Positions 6,139-13,835 are shown, numbered from the stretch's first letter. The stretch: DNA of 13,948 bases from Lactobacillus sp. (GCA_003482405.1 DMZB01000098.1:1-13948); one strand, 5' to 3'. The notes: a model not told the origin generated them from the letters alone. Program-made: numbers and translations.

Positions 6139-7527
6139 CTAGTCTTGTGCCGATGCGGCCTCGGCCTTTAAACTGATCGACTTGACGACAAATAGGAAAA
6201 CAAACCACAATACCGCACCAATCAATGCAATTAGTGTTTCTGTCTTAAACAACATCACAACGGCCACAAACGCTAGAAAGAACAAAACTAAATAGTCTGT
6301 CACTGGCGCCCATGGCATTCTGAATTCAGCCAAAGGCAAATTTCTTGCCTTCATGGACTGACGGTAACGCAGATGCGCCACAATAATCAGTCCCCAGATC
6401 AATATAAAACATGTTGTTGCAACACTTGAAATGAACGTAAACACACCAGCCGGAAATAAAAAGTTCAATACGACGGCAATGGCAATAATCAGCGTCGAAA
6501 AACGCAATGCATTGCCGGGTACTTGATGTGAGGACAACTTGCTCATCCGTTTGGAAAAGCGCGTTTTCCCGCCATAGGTGAGTGAATACAGCATACGACC
6601 TGTTGTAAACAACGAACTGTTGCAGGCCGATGCTGCCGCCGTCAACACCACAAAGTTGATAATGCCCGCCGCTGCTTTAATGCCGACATTTTGGAAAACC
6701 TGCACAAATGGACTGCTCGACGGTGATACATACGACCACGGATAAATACTCATAATGACCAACAAAGAGCCAACATAAAACAAAATCACACGCATTGGAA
6801 TTTCATTGATGGCCTTTGGAATAACCTCATGGGGATTAGCTGTCTCAGAAGCTGTCATCCCCACCATTTCAATACCAACGAAAGCAAAGACGACCATCTG
6901 AAAGGATAACACAAACCCCTTGGCGCCTTTTGCAAAAAAACCACCATCGCGAAAAAGGTTGCTAAAAGATGCATGACCAACTGGCGTTTTGATTGACATA
7001 AAAATCATGACCAGGCCAGCGACAATTAGTGCAACAATCGCAACAATCTTAATAATCGCAAACCAAAATTCTGCCTCACCAAAAGCTTCCACCGTAATGA
7101 GGTTCAAACATAACAGAACAATTAAGATCACGAAACCGGGAATCCACTGTGGAACCTTGGGAAACCAAAACTGAAAGTACAGACCGGCCGCAGTAATTTC
7201 CGCCATCGCAATGGTGATCCATGACACCCAATAGGTCCACCCCACAACAAAACCCGTGCGTTTGCCAATGTAACGATCAATAAAATCAATAAACGAATGC
7301 TGAGATAAGTCAGACATCAACAACTCACCGAGCGCACGCATGAGCCAAAAGCACATCAGACCCGTTAACATGTATACCAAAATAATTGCAGGTCCCGCCA
7401 AATGAATCGATTGCCCGGCACCTAAAAATAGACCAGTGCCAATGGTACCACCCAGTGCAATTAATTGAACATGCCGACTCTTAAGCGACCGCGATAGTTC
7501 CTGTTGATCTCCTTGATTCTCTGCCAT
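6139..7527 (-). CDS. APC-family amino acid permease, CycA (D-Ala/D-Ser/Gly)-like
   Basis: This 462-aa transporter has about 12 transmembrane helices and belongs to the amino acid transporter (AAT) branch of the APC superfamily. The first helix carries the broken-helix signature GGTIGTGLF at 26-34 after SRHVQLIA. TM6 has FAFVGIEMVGMTASET at 214-229. Several long stretches (FGEAEFWFAIIKIVAIVALIV at 149-169; INFVVLTAAAS) closely resemble E. coli CycA, so uptake of glycine, alanine or D-amino acids by proton symport is a reasonable inference, not proof. The ATG at 7525-7527 has AGAGGA (7532-7537) at about 5 nt spacing. It is monocistronic, flanked by its own promoter and terminators on both sides. 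Confidence 0.9.
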   Translation of the reverse strand: MAENQGDQQELSRSLKSRHVQLIALGGTIGTGLFLGAGQSIHLAGPAIILVYMLTGLMCFWLMRALGELLMSDLSQHSFIDFIDRYIGKRTGFVVGWTYWVSWITIAMAEITAAGLYFQFWFPKVPQWIPGFVILIVLLCLNLITVEAFGEAEFWFAIIKIVAIVALIVAGLVMIFMSIKTPVGHASFSNLFRDGGFFAKGAKGFVLSFQMVVFAFVGIEMVGMTASETANPHEVIPKAINEIPMRVILFYVGSLLVIMSIYPWSYVSPSSSPFVQVFQNVGIKAAAGIINFVVLTAAASACNSSLFTTGRMLYSLTYGGKTRFSKRMSKLSSHQVPGNALRFSTLIIAIAVVLNFLFPAGVFTFISSVATTCFILIWGLIIVAHLRYRQSMKARNLPLAEFRMPWAPVTDYLVLFFLAFVAVVMLFKTETLIALIGAVLWFVFLFVVKSISLKAEAASAQD

Positions 7528-7587
7528 GTAATCCTCTACTTTCTAATTTATGCCGTACAAATTAGTCTCTTCTAATTCATAAATTAT

Positions 7588-7616
7588 ATTATACGAGGGT
7601 TTCAATCAATGAACAA
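7588..7616 (-). promoter_or_regulatory. Sigma-A promoter for the amino-acid permease
   Basis: On the minus strand TTGTTC (7611-7616) and a perfect TATAAT (7588-7593) are spaced by 17 nt. The start is expected near 7581, about 54 nt before the ATG. The leader contains a 6-bp inverted repeat (arms 7560-7565 and 7572-7577) just before the ribosome binding site region. Confidence 0.8.
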
Positions 7617-7618
7617 AC

Positions 7619-7655
7619 GAAAGCATTTCATGAATAAGATGAAAACATTTCATCA
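7619..7655. promoter_or_regulatory. Palindrome plus direct repeat upstream of the permease promoter (candidate operator)
   Basis: GATGAAA-ACA-TTTCATC (7638-7654) is a perfect 7+3+7 inverted repeat. The half-element GAAARCATTTCAT occurs twice, at 7619-7631 and 7641-7653, spaced by 22 bp, about two helical turns. The pair lies immediately upstream of the permease -35, a position typical for an activator or a cooperative repressor. It is not a good match to the CcpA cre consensus. The regulator is unknown. Confidence 0.45.
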
Positions 7656-7665
7656 TAGCCAAAAC

Positions 7666-7696
7666 AACCCCATTCCCAAGGTGCGGGAATAGGGTT
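7666..7696 (-). terminator. Rho-independent terminator after ackA
   Basis: Arms AACCC-ATTCCC (7666-7670, 7672-7677) and GGGAAT-GGGTT (7685-7690, 7692-7696) form an 11-bp stem with one internal mismatch and a 7-nt loop. On the minus strand it is followed by GTTTTGG. It lies about 27 nt after the acetate kinase stop and separates that gene from the permease. Confidence 0.78.
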
Positions 7697-7722
7697 ACAA
7701 TGTGAATTTTTAATTTTTTAGC

Positions 7723-8907
7723 TTACTTCTTCAATCGCTCAACATCACGAGCAATCATTAATTCTTCATCAGTTGGAATTAAGAGCACGGCCGCAGTTGA
7801 ATCATCTGTGGAAATGACCGTTTCTTTACCGCGAACGTCATTACGTGCATCGTCAATCTTAATCCCTGCGTAATTGAACGCTTTGATAATAGCGGCACGA
7901 ATTTCCTTTGAGTTTTCACCAATTCCGGCTGTGAAGACCAGTGCGTCAACACCACCCATTTCGGCAATGTACGAACCAACGTACTTAACAATTCGATTAA
8001 CAAAAATATTGATTGCAAGCTGAGCACGATGATCATCAGTCGCTTCCAAATCACGCATATCACCAGAAGTACCGGAGATACCGAGTAAACCAGATTTCTT
8101 GTTCAAAATATCAATCATCGCTTCTGGATTGGTAATGCCCAGCTTCTGTTGTAGGAATGTGACCAACGAAGGATCAACGTCCCCAGAACGCGTAGCCATG
8201 GTAATGCCGGCTAATGGTGTAAAGCCCATGGACGTATCGATTGAACGACCGTTCTCAATGGCATCAAGTGAAGCGCCGGCACCCAAGTGTAACGTGATGA
8301 TTTTTAATTCAGACAGTGGCTTGCCAAGTAAGTCTGCGGCACGCGCTGAAACATAGCGGTGGCTCGTCCCGTGCGCGCCATAGCGACGTGCACCATACTT
8401 TTCGTAATATTCATAAGGGATTGAGTACAGGTAATTTTCTTCAGGCATGTTTGCATGAAATGAGGTGTCAAACACAGCAACCGCCGTCGCATTTGGAAGC
8501 ACTTCACGAAAGGCCCGAATCCCGGTTGCATTGGCTGGATTGTGCAGTGGTGCATATTCTGCCAATTCATCGATTTTAGCCAATACATCGTCGTCAATGA
8601 CAACTGAATCTTTGAAGAATTCACCACCAGCGACGACTCGGTGACCAACACCCGTAATTTCATCAAAATTGGCGATGATTTTAAGGTCAATCAGTTCTTT
8701 TAACAAGACATTGATGGCCACTTTGTGATCCTTAAATGCCTGTTCGATCTTGAAGTGCTGACCATCGCCATAATCAATTTTGAATGACCCTTCGGCCAAC
8801 CCAATTCTGTCCACTAACCCTTTGGCAATGACCTTTTCTGAAGGCATGTCAAAAAGTTGGAATTTTAAGGTCGAGCTCCCTGCGTTTACTGCGATTGTTT
8901 TTGCCAT
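7723..8907 (-). CDS. ackA: Acetate kinase
   Basis: This 394-aa cytoplasmic enzyme reversibly converts acetyl phosphate and ADP to acetate and ATP, the ATP-yielding last step of the acetate branch. The length and all family signatures are normal. They are VNAGSSTLKFQLFD at 7-20 (Asn8), GHRVVAGGE (Arg90), FDTSFHANMP (Asp147), YGAHGTSHRY (His179), HLGAGAS at 207-213, MATRSGDVDP (Arg240) and FTAGIGENS at 325-333. These sit one residue off the catalytic residues of the Methanosarcina enzyme. The ATG at 8905-8907 gives the canonical MAKTIAVNAGSST start with AAAGGAG upstream (about 10 nt). An upstream in-frame start at 8934 is disfavoured. It starts 45 nt after the methyltransferase stop with no promoter between them, so the two are probably co-transcribed. 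Confidence 0.98.
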   Translation of the reverse strand: MAKTIAVNAGSSTLKFQLFDMPSEKVIAKGLVDRIGLAEGSFKIDYGDGQHFKIEQAFKDHKVAINVLLKELIDLKIIANFDEITGVGHRVVAGGEFFKDSVVIDDDVLAKIDELAEYAPLHNPANATGIRAFREVLPNATAVAVFDTSFHANMPEENYLYSIPYEYYEKYGARRYGAHGTSHRYVSARAADLLGKPLSELKIITLHLGAGASLDAIENGRSIDTSMGFTPLAGITMATRSGDVDPSLVTFLQQKLGITNPEAMIDILNKKSGLLGISGTSGDMRDLEATDDHRAQLAINIFVNRIVKYVGSYIAEMGGVDALVFTAGIGENSKEIRAAIIKAFNYAGIKIDDARNDVRGKETVISTDDSTAAVLLIPTDEELMIARDVERLKK

Positions 8908-8952
8908 TTGTGCAAATCTCCTTTGATTAATCACTAAGATGATGAAACCAAC

Positions 8953-9909
8953 TTATTTATGAATATTTGTTGCAACCCAGTCATCGATCTGACTGGTAAA
9001 TTGACGCACCGCGTCTGCATCTTTGAACGATGGAAATTCCCCTAACAACACTTGACCTGCTTGTTTGGCGGTACCACCCTTTTTTTGTAACATCAAAATT
9101 GCCTTTTGAGCAGCTTTGTTAATAAATAACTCGCTGGGCAAATTGAGTAATCCTTGTAGATGTGCTTCGGTTTGAATCCAGTCAACTAACCCTTTGGCCT
9201 CCGTAGAAGTGAACAACTCACTGGGAATAAGGAAAATTCCCCATCCACCTGGGTTAAGTTGATTGACCGCTTGTTCAAGCAGCAAATGGTGCACATAGGA
9301 ATGACCCGTCTTGGCAGCGGTTTTGAACTGTTTTGCGTGATCATCCAGTGGATAATAACCGACTGGCAAATCGCTAACGGCCAAATCCGCCTTTGGCATC
9401 ACCAATGGGTCCAACGCGTCTTGATGAAACAACTGAACATCATGATTCTGCAGTGAGCCAACAACGTTGGCGGCAGCGAGCATTGAGTCATCGTTGTCAA
9501 CGCCAAAACCACTAATTGTGACGTTGTTGGACTGGCTCAGTTGATTCATCACAGTCGTCAACAAATTGCCGGTCCCAACTGTTAAGTCCAGCAAATTTAA
9601 CTGATCGCGATGACTTACACGACTCGCCAAATATGCCATTATAAAACCAATGGTGTCAGGGGTTAGTTGATGATTGGCATCCACAGCATCTGTTTCGACA
9701 TCCTTCAGTAAGACCAACTGAAGTCCCTGTCGAATCGTTTCCTCATCCAGTTGTTTTAAATCGATCTGTTGATAAAGTGCCGTTAGCTTTTTAACTGCTT
9801 CTGGGGTTGGCCGATTATCTTCAACACGGACTTGTGCGCCGTCAATGAGATCATCGCCAACTTCGATAAAAGCGTCCAAATAACTTGTTTCTAACTGTTC
9901 TTGCAACAA
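8953..9909 (-). CDS. YtxK-like class I SAM-dependent DNA/RNA-type methyltransferase
   Basis: The 318-aa product from TTG 9909 is a Rossmann-type methyltransferase. SAM motif I is LLDLTVGTGNLLT at 106-118, and an acidic residue after strand 2 lies in VDNDD (137-141). The NPPY-like motif is SDLPVGYYP at 179-187, where Leu replaces the first Pro, then GWGIFLIPSELF at 222-233. This architecture matches the N6-adenine-methyltransferase-like YtxK family encoded next to ackA in Bacillus and lactobacilli; the target is unknown. The open frame continues upstream to a TGA at 9970-9972. The extra 18-20 residues (LSQEQAQKLFQTLDQATLL) look like the family's N-terminal helix and follow AAAGGGG (9973-9979). 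No ATG, GTG or TTG lies there, so the real start may be CTG 9963, and 9909 is only the first conventional start. Confidence 0.88.
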   Translation of the reverse strand: MLQEQLETSYLDAFIEVGDDLIDGAQVRVEDNRPTPEAVKKLTALYQQIDLKQLDEETIRQGLQLVLLKDVETDAVDANHQLTPDTIGFIMAYLASRVSHRDQLNLLDLTVGTGNLLTTVMNQLSQSNNVTISGFGVDNDDSMLAAANVVGSLQNHDVQLFHQDALDPLVMPKADLAVSDLPVGYYPLDDHAKQFKTAAKTGHSYVHHLLLEQAVNQLNPGGWGIFLIPSELFTSTEAKGLVDWIQTEAHLQGLLNLPSELFINKAAQKAILMLQKKGGTAKQAGQVLLGEFPSFKDADAVRQFTSQIDDWVATNIHK

Positions 9910-9986
9910 AAGTGTTGCCTGATCTAACGTTTGAAAAAGTTTTTGTGCCTGTTCTTGTGACAGTGCTATTCACCCCTTTAGTAAGT

Positions 9987-10014
9987 CTATTAATTTTCAC
10001 ATTTACATCGTCAA
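9987..10014 (-). promoter_or_regulatory. Weak putative promoter for the methyltransferase-ackA unit
   Basis: On the minus strand TTGACG (10009-10014) is a good -35, but the hexamer 16 nt later (TAATAG, 9987-9992) matches the -10 consensus at only three positions. It sits in the short gap between the comG terminator and the methyltransferase ribosome binding site, where a promoter is needed unless the terminator leaks. Confidence 0.35.
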
Positions 10015-10015
10015 A

Positions 10016-10045
10016 CAAAAAACGGTGTCCTTAATAAGGATACCG
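10016..10045 (-). terminator. Rho-independent terminator of the comG operon
   Basis: On the minus strand arms within 10023-10045 form a 10-position stem with one A-C mismatch and a 3-nt loop, followed directly by six U residues (complement of 10017-10022). It starts 12 nt after the comGG stop and is a classic intrinsic terminator. Confidence 0.88.
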
Positions 10046-10056
10046 ATTGTTGTCTG

Positions 10057-10380
10057 TTATTTCAAGTTATGTTTCCGCTCCCAAACGTGATAGACCGCGG
10101 TTTCACCACTTGACAAAACAATGTTCATTTGTGAATTTCTTAACGTAGCCTTGCCCTCTGGAAACTGATAAATCGTCTGTGGTGATTGTTTTAATTGCAT
10201 TTCGTTGACGCGGTTAACCAGGGTTTGAATTTGCCAATATTTTCGATCAGCTCGTTGTGTTCTAACCGCAGACTGGTAGGCCATGAGTTGAATCAATAAA
10301 ATAGTCAGCGTCAACCCCATTAAAAAGACAGTCGTTGGAAAGACAAAACCGCGTCGCGTGATTTTATGTTTAGATTTCAT
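10057..10380 (-). CDS. comGG: ComGG-like competence minor pseudopilin
   Basis: This 107-aa protein has a short basic leader (KSKHKITRR) and then a hydrophobic helix at about residues 11-34 starting GFVFPTTVFLMG, as in type IV pilin-like proteins. The usual Glu at +5 after the prepilin cleavage site is missing, a recognised trait of the last comG gene product. The assignment therefore rests mostly on position. The ATG at 10378-10380 has GGAG (10388-10391) 7 nt upstream and overlaps the comGF 3' end by 11 nt. It is the last gene of the operon. Confidence 0.78.
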   Translation of the reverse strand: MKSKHKITRRGFVFPTTVFLMGLTLTILLIQLMAYQSAVRTQRADRKYWQIQTLVNRVNEMQLKQSPQTIYQFPEGKATLRNSQMNIVLSSGETAVYHVWERKHNLK

Positions 10381-10822
10381 ACGTCATCTCCGGCACAAAA
10401 ATTAGTCGCGTCATTTTTTGACCATGCTTTGGTTTAACCATTATTGACAAGCAATTTTCATGATAATCAAGATGTGCCTGAGCAACATGTTCAACCAATG
10501 GCATGAAACCACCCTTGTCAGTCGTCATAATCAAGCGGCTGCCCCGCACGACTAATCGATAATGTCTGAACTCGCCGGCGTGCGTCTGCCCGGTCAACAG
10601 GATTTTGTCGTCCTCACGACCTTCGTAGCGAAAGCTGGCTTTAGGATTGCTCAGGTTCATCATTGCGTTATCAAATTGTTGTACTAACTGGTAATTAATG
10701 GCCAAATTGCGGTGTAATTGCTGTAAAACCAGAGTAACCGTAAATAACACCAGTACGCCAATCGTCAGCCCCCACATTGTTTCAATCAGTGTAAAAGCGG
10801 GCCTTTGCATGCTCTTTTTCAT
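10370..10822 (-). CDS. comGF: ComGF-like competence minor pseudopilin
   Basis: This 150-aa protein begins with a short basic leader and a type III prepilin signal, RPAFTLIETMW. Cleavage is predicted between Ala9 and Phe10, with Glu14 at +5. A hydrophobic helix to about residue 33 follows, then a soluble beta-rich domain. ComGF is a minor component of the competence pseudopilus that brings DNA through the wall. The ATG at 10820-10822 is preceded by AAGGTGA. It overlaps the comGE 3' end by 41 nt in another frame. A second in-frame ATG four codons later is possible. Confidence 0.86.
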   Translation of the reverse strand: MKKSMQRPAFTLIETMWGLTIGVLVLFTVTLVLQQLHRNLAINYQLVQQFDNAMMNLSNPKASFRYEGREDDKILLTGQTHAGEFRHYRLVVRGSRLIMTTDKGGFMPLVEHVAQAHLDYHENCLSIMVKPKHGQKMTRLIFVPEMTYEI

Positions 10823-11027
10823 ACATCACCTTACCCAATTGTTGACTGCTCACCTCGTAACCGTGACGTGCCTGATCTGTTCGTTTTTGTTCCGTCCGTA
10901 ACCGCTGATTCATCTGCTGCGTAGCCCCACTAACCAACACACACGCACTACTGGCAAGTACCAGTGCTATCAACGCTTCTGCTAGGACAAACGCGCCACG
11001 CCGGTTAACGTTTAGGCTTTTCAACAT
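10782..11027 (-). CDS. comGE: ComGE-like competence minor pseudopilin
   Basis: This short 81-aa protein carries a pilin-like N-terminus: NRRGAFVLAEALIALVLAS, predicted cleavage after Ala12, Phe13 at +1 and Glu17 at +5, and a hydrophobic helix to about residue 33. The remainder is a highly charged, probably helical region (QQMNQRLRTEQKRTDQARHG). The position between comGD and comGF supports the name. The ATG at 11025-11027 has GGGGAG (11034-11039) 6 nt upstream. It overlaps comGD by 23 nt. Confidence 0.82.
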   Translation of the reverse strand: MLKSLNVNRRGAFVLAEALIALVLASSACVLVSGATQQMNQRLRTEQKRTDQARHGYEVSSQQLGKVMYEKEHAKARFYTD

Positions 11028-11460
11028 GCAGCACTCCCCATCCTAATTGCGTTTTGATTCGATATTCGCCCCCTAATGACGACGTAAACAAGATTGAGCG
11101 CGGTGCCAGCATTTCATTTTCAATGAAAAATATATCCGGAATCCCCTTAGCAGATAATGTTGTTGGCATCTTGATGACCTTAATCGGATGATTTTTCTCT
11201 GTATAATTTATCCGATTTTCGTTGATGTCAATTGTTGTCAACCGCCCTGTCAGCATCGTATGTGCTTTAGCCCGTTCAAACAAACTCACAAATGATTGGA
11301 TAAACTGGTCTTCCGCCTGTTTCTGGCGCGTTACATGAAACATTTGCACACCAAGCCCAATTATGCTGGTCGTCACGGCTAACACCAGCAAACTTTCCAC
11401 CAGGGTAAAACCAGTTCTACTTTTTGGCAGCCACGTTATTATGAATTTCAATGCCCTCAT
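11005..11460 (-). CDS. comGD: ComGD-like competence minor pseudopilin
   Basis: From ATG 11460 the product is 151 aa with a prepilin motif SRTGFTLVESLLVLAV (cleavage after Gly17, Glu22 at +5), a hydrophobic helix to about residue 37 and a C-terminal beta-rich domain. The start lies inside comGC (44-nt overlap). The ATG is directly abutted by AAAGG (11461-11465). The in-frame TTG at 11449-11451 has that same site at a better 9-nt spacing, so a start three codons later is an alternative. The open frame runs up to 11538, but a start there would give an unusually long leader. Confidence 0.85.
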   Translation of the reverse strand: MRALKFIITWLPKSRTGFTLVESLLVLAVTTSIIGLGVQMFHVTRQKQAEDQFIQSFVSLFERAKAHTMLTGRLTTIDINENRINYTEKNHPIKVIKMPTTLSAKGIPDIFFIENEMLAPRSILFTSSLGGEYRIKTQLGWGVLHVEKPKR

Positions 11461-11755
11461 CCTTTGCTTTAGCAATCTGCTTACTCGTGAGGTAATTGTC
11501 AGTTTGTAATTCATCAAAAGTGACATCTTTGTCTCCATTATCGTTTTGGTACAAATCTACTTGAGTTTGGACAACCTGAGTTAAAGCCTCACTGTGTGTT
11601 TTGGTCGCATTCTTTCGAGATGCACTTAAGTTAGGCACAATAATCAAAATCAATAGTGAAATGATGAACAGAACGATGGCCATTTCAATTAACGTAAACG
11701 CGCGTCGCTGCTTGGCCTGAAGCTTTTTACTTAGATTTTTTAGCATTGTTAACAT
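11417..11755 (-). CDS. comGC: ComGC competence major pseudopilin
   Basis: This 112-aa precursor of the major competence pilin has a basic leader followed by RRAFTLIEMAIVLFIISLLILIIVP. ComC/PilD-type peptidase should cut between Ala19 and Phe20, leaving Phe at +1 and Glu24 at +5. The hydrophobic helix extends to about residue 40. The C-terminal domain includes DLYQNDNGD and TFDELQTDNYLT, as in other ComGC proteins. The ATG at 11753-11755 shares a base with the comGB stop (TAATG) and has GGGGG (11765-11769) 9 nt upstream, which favours coupled translation. In-frame upstream starts up to 11821 lie inside comGB and give an atypically long leader. Confidence 0.92.
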   Translation of the reverse strand: MLTMLKNLSKKLQAKQRRAFTLIEMAIVLFIISLLILIIVPNLSASRKNATKTHSEALTQVVQTQVDLYQNDNGDKDVTFDELQTDNYLTSKQIAKAKDEGIEIHNNVAAKK

Positions 11756-12834
11756 TATGATAATCCCCCGATTGTGTGATAGAGCGGCAATAAGATACTT
11801 AGGTAAACACCGACAATACATAACCCAATGACACCAAATAAAATCGGCTGAATGAGTCCGATAAGGCCTTCGATCCGTGCAAACAAACGTTGGTACGTTA
11901 GCTGTGCATCCACCTTAAGATCCTTGGCGATTTCAGTACTGGTGAGCCCCTTATTGAAAAAGACTTTGAATGTGACCGGTAAGAATTGGTACCGATCAAT
12001 AAACTTGTTCAGTTGCGCACCACGACTCAGATGTGCATCCAGTTGATCGGCCATCTGGCGTAAAACAGATTGGCTCTGGTACGTTTGCAACAACCGTAAA
12101 ACATCATGCGACTGCATGCCACTCCCTAAGAGTAGGCTCAGATTAAATGACAAATAGTAGTGCCAATACATCTTGAGTAGCCCACCGACAAGTGGAAAAT
12201 GACAGGCAATCTGTAGTTGTCGAAGGTGTGATAAGTGAAGAAAACGAATCGTGCTAACCGCCGTCATACCGGCGATTACACAAATGGTCAAGATTACCTG
12301 CCAGCCTAATGTCGGCAATCTAAAACGTTCAGCACCAAGGCCTGACAACTCTGGCAATAACAATTGTTTAACGGCTATCATCAACAACCCAAGACAGATC
12401 AAAATCCCAACTGGATAACACAAAACTGCGCGAATCTTTTGTTGTTGACGCACCTTGACGGCCAAAAAATTGCCTAAATTTGTTAGTACTGAAATGAGTT
12501 CCCCGTTTTCCTCTGCAATTTTGACCTGGTAAAAACAATCAACCGAAACAAATGGTTGAATTGCTTCCGCAAATTGAATCCCCATGCTCAATTGCGTTTG
12601 AATATGCGCAATCACAAGATGTAACTTTGGCAACATCACGCGGGCAAAATTAAGCCCTTCTCGTAATGAAAAACCCGCTGACAAAACATCCGCCATTAAA
12701 CTGAATAATTGTGCCGTTTGTGCACCAGATAGGCGTTTGACTGCCTGTCTACGGCGACGCCATTTACCCGGCTTGGTAATGAGCCGCCACTTCGGCTGCC
12801 AGGGAACCATCGTCAACTGCTTTTCTGAGCGCAT
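11755..12834 (-). CDS. comGB: ComGB, polytopic membrane protein of the competence pseudopilus machine
   Basis: This GspF/PilC-type inner-membrane platform protein has two T2SF-like domains, at about residues 42-160 and 215-345. The first contains KIAEENGELISVL; the last helix region includes GLIQPILFGVIGLCIVGVYLSILLPLY. Hydrophobic helices lie near 138-156, 180-197 and 330-352. It anchors pseudopilin assembly driven by ComGA. The start was placed by AGGAGGT (12841-12847): the ATG at 12832-12834 is 7 nt from it, and the tandem ATG at 12837 only 4 nt. The gene therefore overlaps the comGA 3' end by about 71 nt. The basic N-terminal extension (KWRRRRQAVKR) is longer than in B. subtilis ComGB. 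Confidence 0.93.
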   Translation of the reverse strand: MRSEKQLTMVPWQPKWRLITKPGKWRRRRQAVKRLSGAQTAQLFSLMADVLSAGFSLREGLNFARVMLPKLHLVIAHIQTQLSMGIQFAEAIQPFVSVDCFYQVKIAEENGELISVLTNLGNFLAVKVRQQQKIRAVLCYPVGILICLGLLMIAVKQLLLPELSGLGAERFRLPTLGWQVILTICVIAGMTAVSTIRFLHLSHLRQLQIACHFPLVGGLLKMYWHYYLSFNLSLLLGSGMQSHDVLRLLQTYQSQSVLRQMADQLDAHLSRGAQLNKFIDRYQFLPVTFKVFFNKGLTSTEIAKDLKVDAQLTYQRLFARIEGLIGLIQPILFGVIGLCIVGVYLSILLPLYHTIGGLS

Positions 12835-13753
12835 CATGCCACCTCCTTGTCATGTGTGTCCCTGATTGGTGCATTGTCGTTTGATCACCAAAAAGTTCAT
12901 CGCCGGTTTGCCAGTCATAGATGGTCACTGGCTTGTGTTGTCCCGGGATCAAACGTTGGTAACAGACACCTGTCAGCGCCTGCATCAAATCACTTTTGGC
13001 AACACCTAATTGTGTGAGCCGACTGACCACCCCCAGTACGTTTTGGGCATGTACTGTCGACAACACCAAGTGGCCACTTAAAGCGGCCTTCACCGCAACT
13101 TGTGCTGTTTGTTCATCACGAATTTCGCCAATAATAAAGACATCGGGACGGTGACGAAGTGCTAACTTTAACAACGCATCATAGCTCATCCCCGCAAGTT
13201 CATTCACCTGCAATTGTAAGAAACCAGGTTCTTCAATTTCCACAGGGTCTTCGATGGACAAAATCACTGATTGCTGCCGCCTTTCATGAGCCAATTGATA
13301 GATGGTGGTGGTTTTGCCGGATCCCATCGGCCCGCTTAAAACCAGTAACCCTGCCGATTGCGTTAAGGCACGAATCTCTGGCCACTGCCTATTTTGGCGA
13401 ACCTCGTGACCGATCTGTTCCAGTGCGTAAATGATCCGAATGACCATCGATTCACGGTCTTGAAAATCGCCGACTGTTGATAGGCGCAAATGAACAGGCA
13501 AATCGGCAAACTTTCGGTGGAGGGCACCCAACTGTGGCCGACGATGCTCACTAATGGCCATATTAGCTTCGTACTTAACGTATGCGATCAACTGTTCTGC
13601 CTCCTGACTGGTCAACTCTCCTAATTTTTCAATTCCCGTGACTGTATGACAAACAATCTCATAACCTTGTACCTTCGGGAAAAAATACACGTCACTGGCA
13701 CGTTTGCCAATCGCTTGTGACATTGTGTGGTCTAGTGTTTCAACAGGTTGCAT
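12764..13753 (-). CDS. comGA: ComGA, traffic ATPase for the competence pseudopilus
   Basis: This 329-aa secretion/assembly ATPase of the GspE/PilB family powers pseudopilus assembly and DNA binding in competence. In order it has an N-terminal domain (about 1-120), Walker A SGPMGSGKTTT at 140-150, an Asp box SIEDPVEI at 166-173, Walker B DVFIIGEIRDE at 204-214 and a His box ALSGHLVLSTVH at 224-235. It lacks the tetracysteine zinc site of GspE, as expected for ComGA. The ATG at 13751-13753 has AAAGGAG (13763-13769) 9 nt upstream. It is the first gene of the comG operon. A competence-type promoter box lies 48 nt before the ATG. Confidence 0.97.
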   Translation of the reverse strand: MQPVETLDHTMSQAIGKRASDVYFFPKVQGYEIVCHTVTGIEKLGELTSQEAEQLIAYVKYEANMAISEHRRPQLGALHRKFADLPVHLRLSTVGDFQDRESMVIRIIYALEQIGHEVRQNRQWPEIRALTQSAGLLVLSGPMGSGKTTTIYQLAHERRQQSVILSIEDPVEIEEPGFLQLQVNELAGMSYDALLKLALRHRPDVFIIGEIRDEQTAQVAVKAALSGHLVLSTVHAQNVLGVVSRLTQLGVAKSDLMQALTGVCYQRLIPGQHKPVTIYDWQTGDELFGDQTTMHQSGTHMTRRWHDALRKAVDDGSLAAEVAAHYQAG

Positions 13754-13801
13754 TTTTTCTCACTCCTTTCATACCCTTTACATACGCAAATTGGACCGCT
13801 G

Positions 13802-13822
13802 TGTTCGTAAATATGAAAAAAA
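13802..13822 (-). promoter_or_regulatory. ComX/sigma-H-like competence box upstream of comGA
   Basis: On the minus strand a run of seven T (13816-13822) is followed by TACGAACA (13802-13809). This differs at one position from the streptococcal/lactococcal ComX box TACGAATA, which also typically follows a T-rich stretch. The distance to the comGA ATG is 48 nt, suitable for a start in the intervening region. A sigma-A alternative overlaps it: TTTACA (13833-13838), 17-nt spacer, CATATT (13810-13815). Confidence 0.55.
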
Positions 13823-13835
13823 GTGGATTTTTTGT

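Noticed and set aside
7638..7654. CcpA cre site reading of the palindrome before the permease
   Set aside because: The central CG is CA and the terminal CA is shifted by one base relative to the cre consensus, so only a generic operator is claimed.
8304..8690. 128-codon minus-strand frame and plus-strand frames within ackA
   Set aside because: They are shadows of acetate kinase, whose catalytic motifs and length are complete in the main frame.
11461..11538. Longer ComGD starting at 11538
   Set aside because: It would put over 40 residues before the prepilin cleavage site and lie deep inside comGC; internal starts near 11460 fit the family better.
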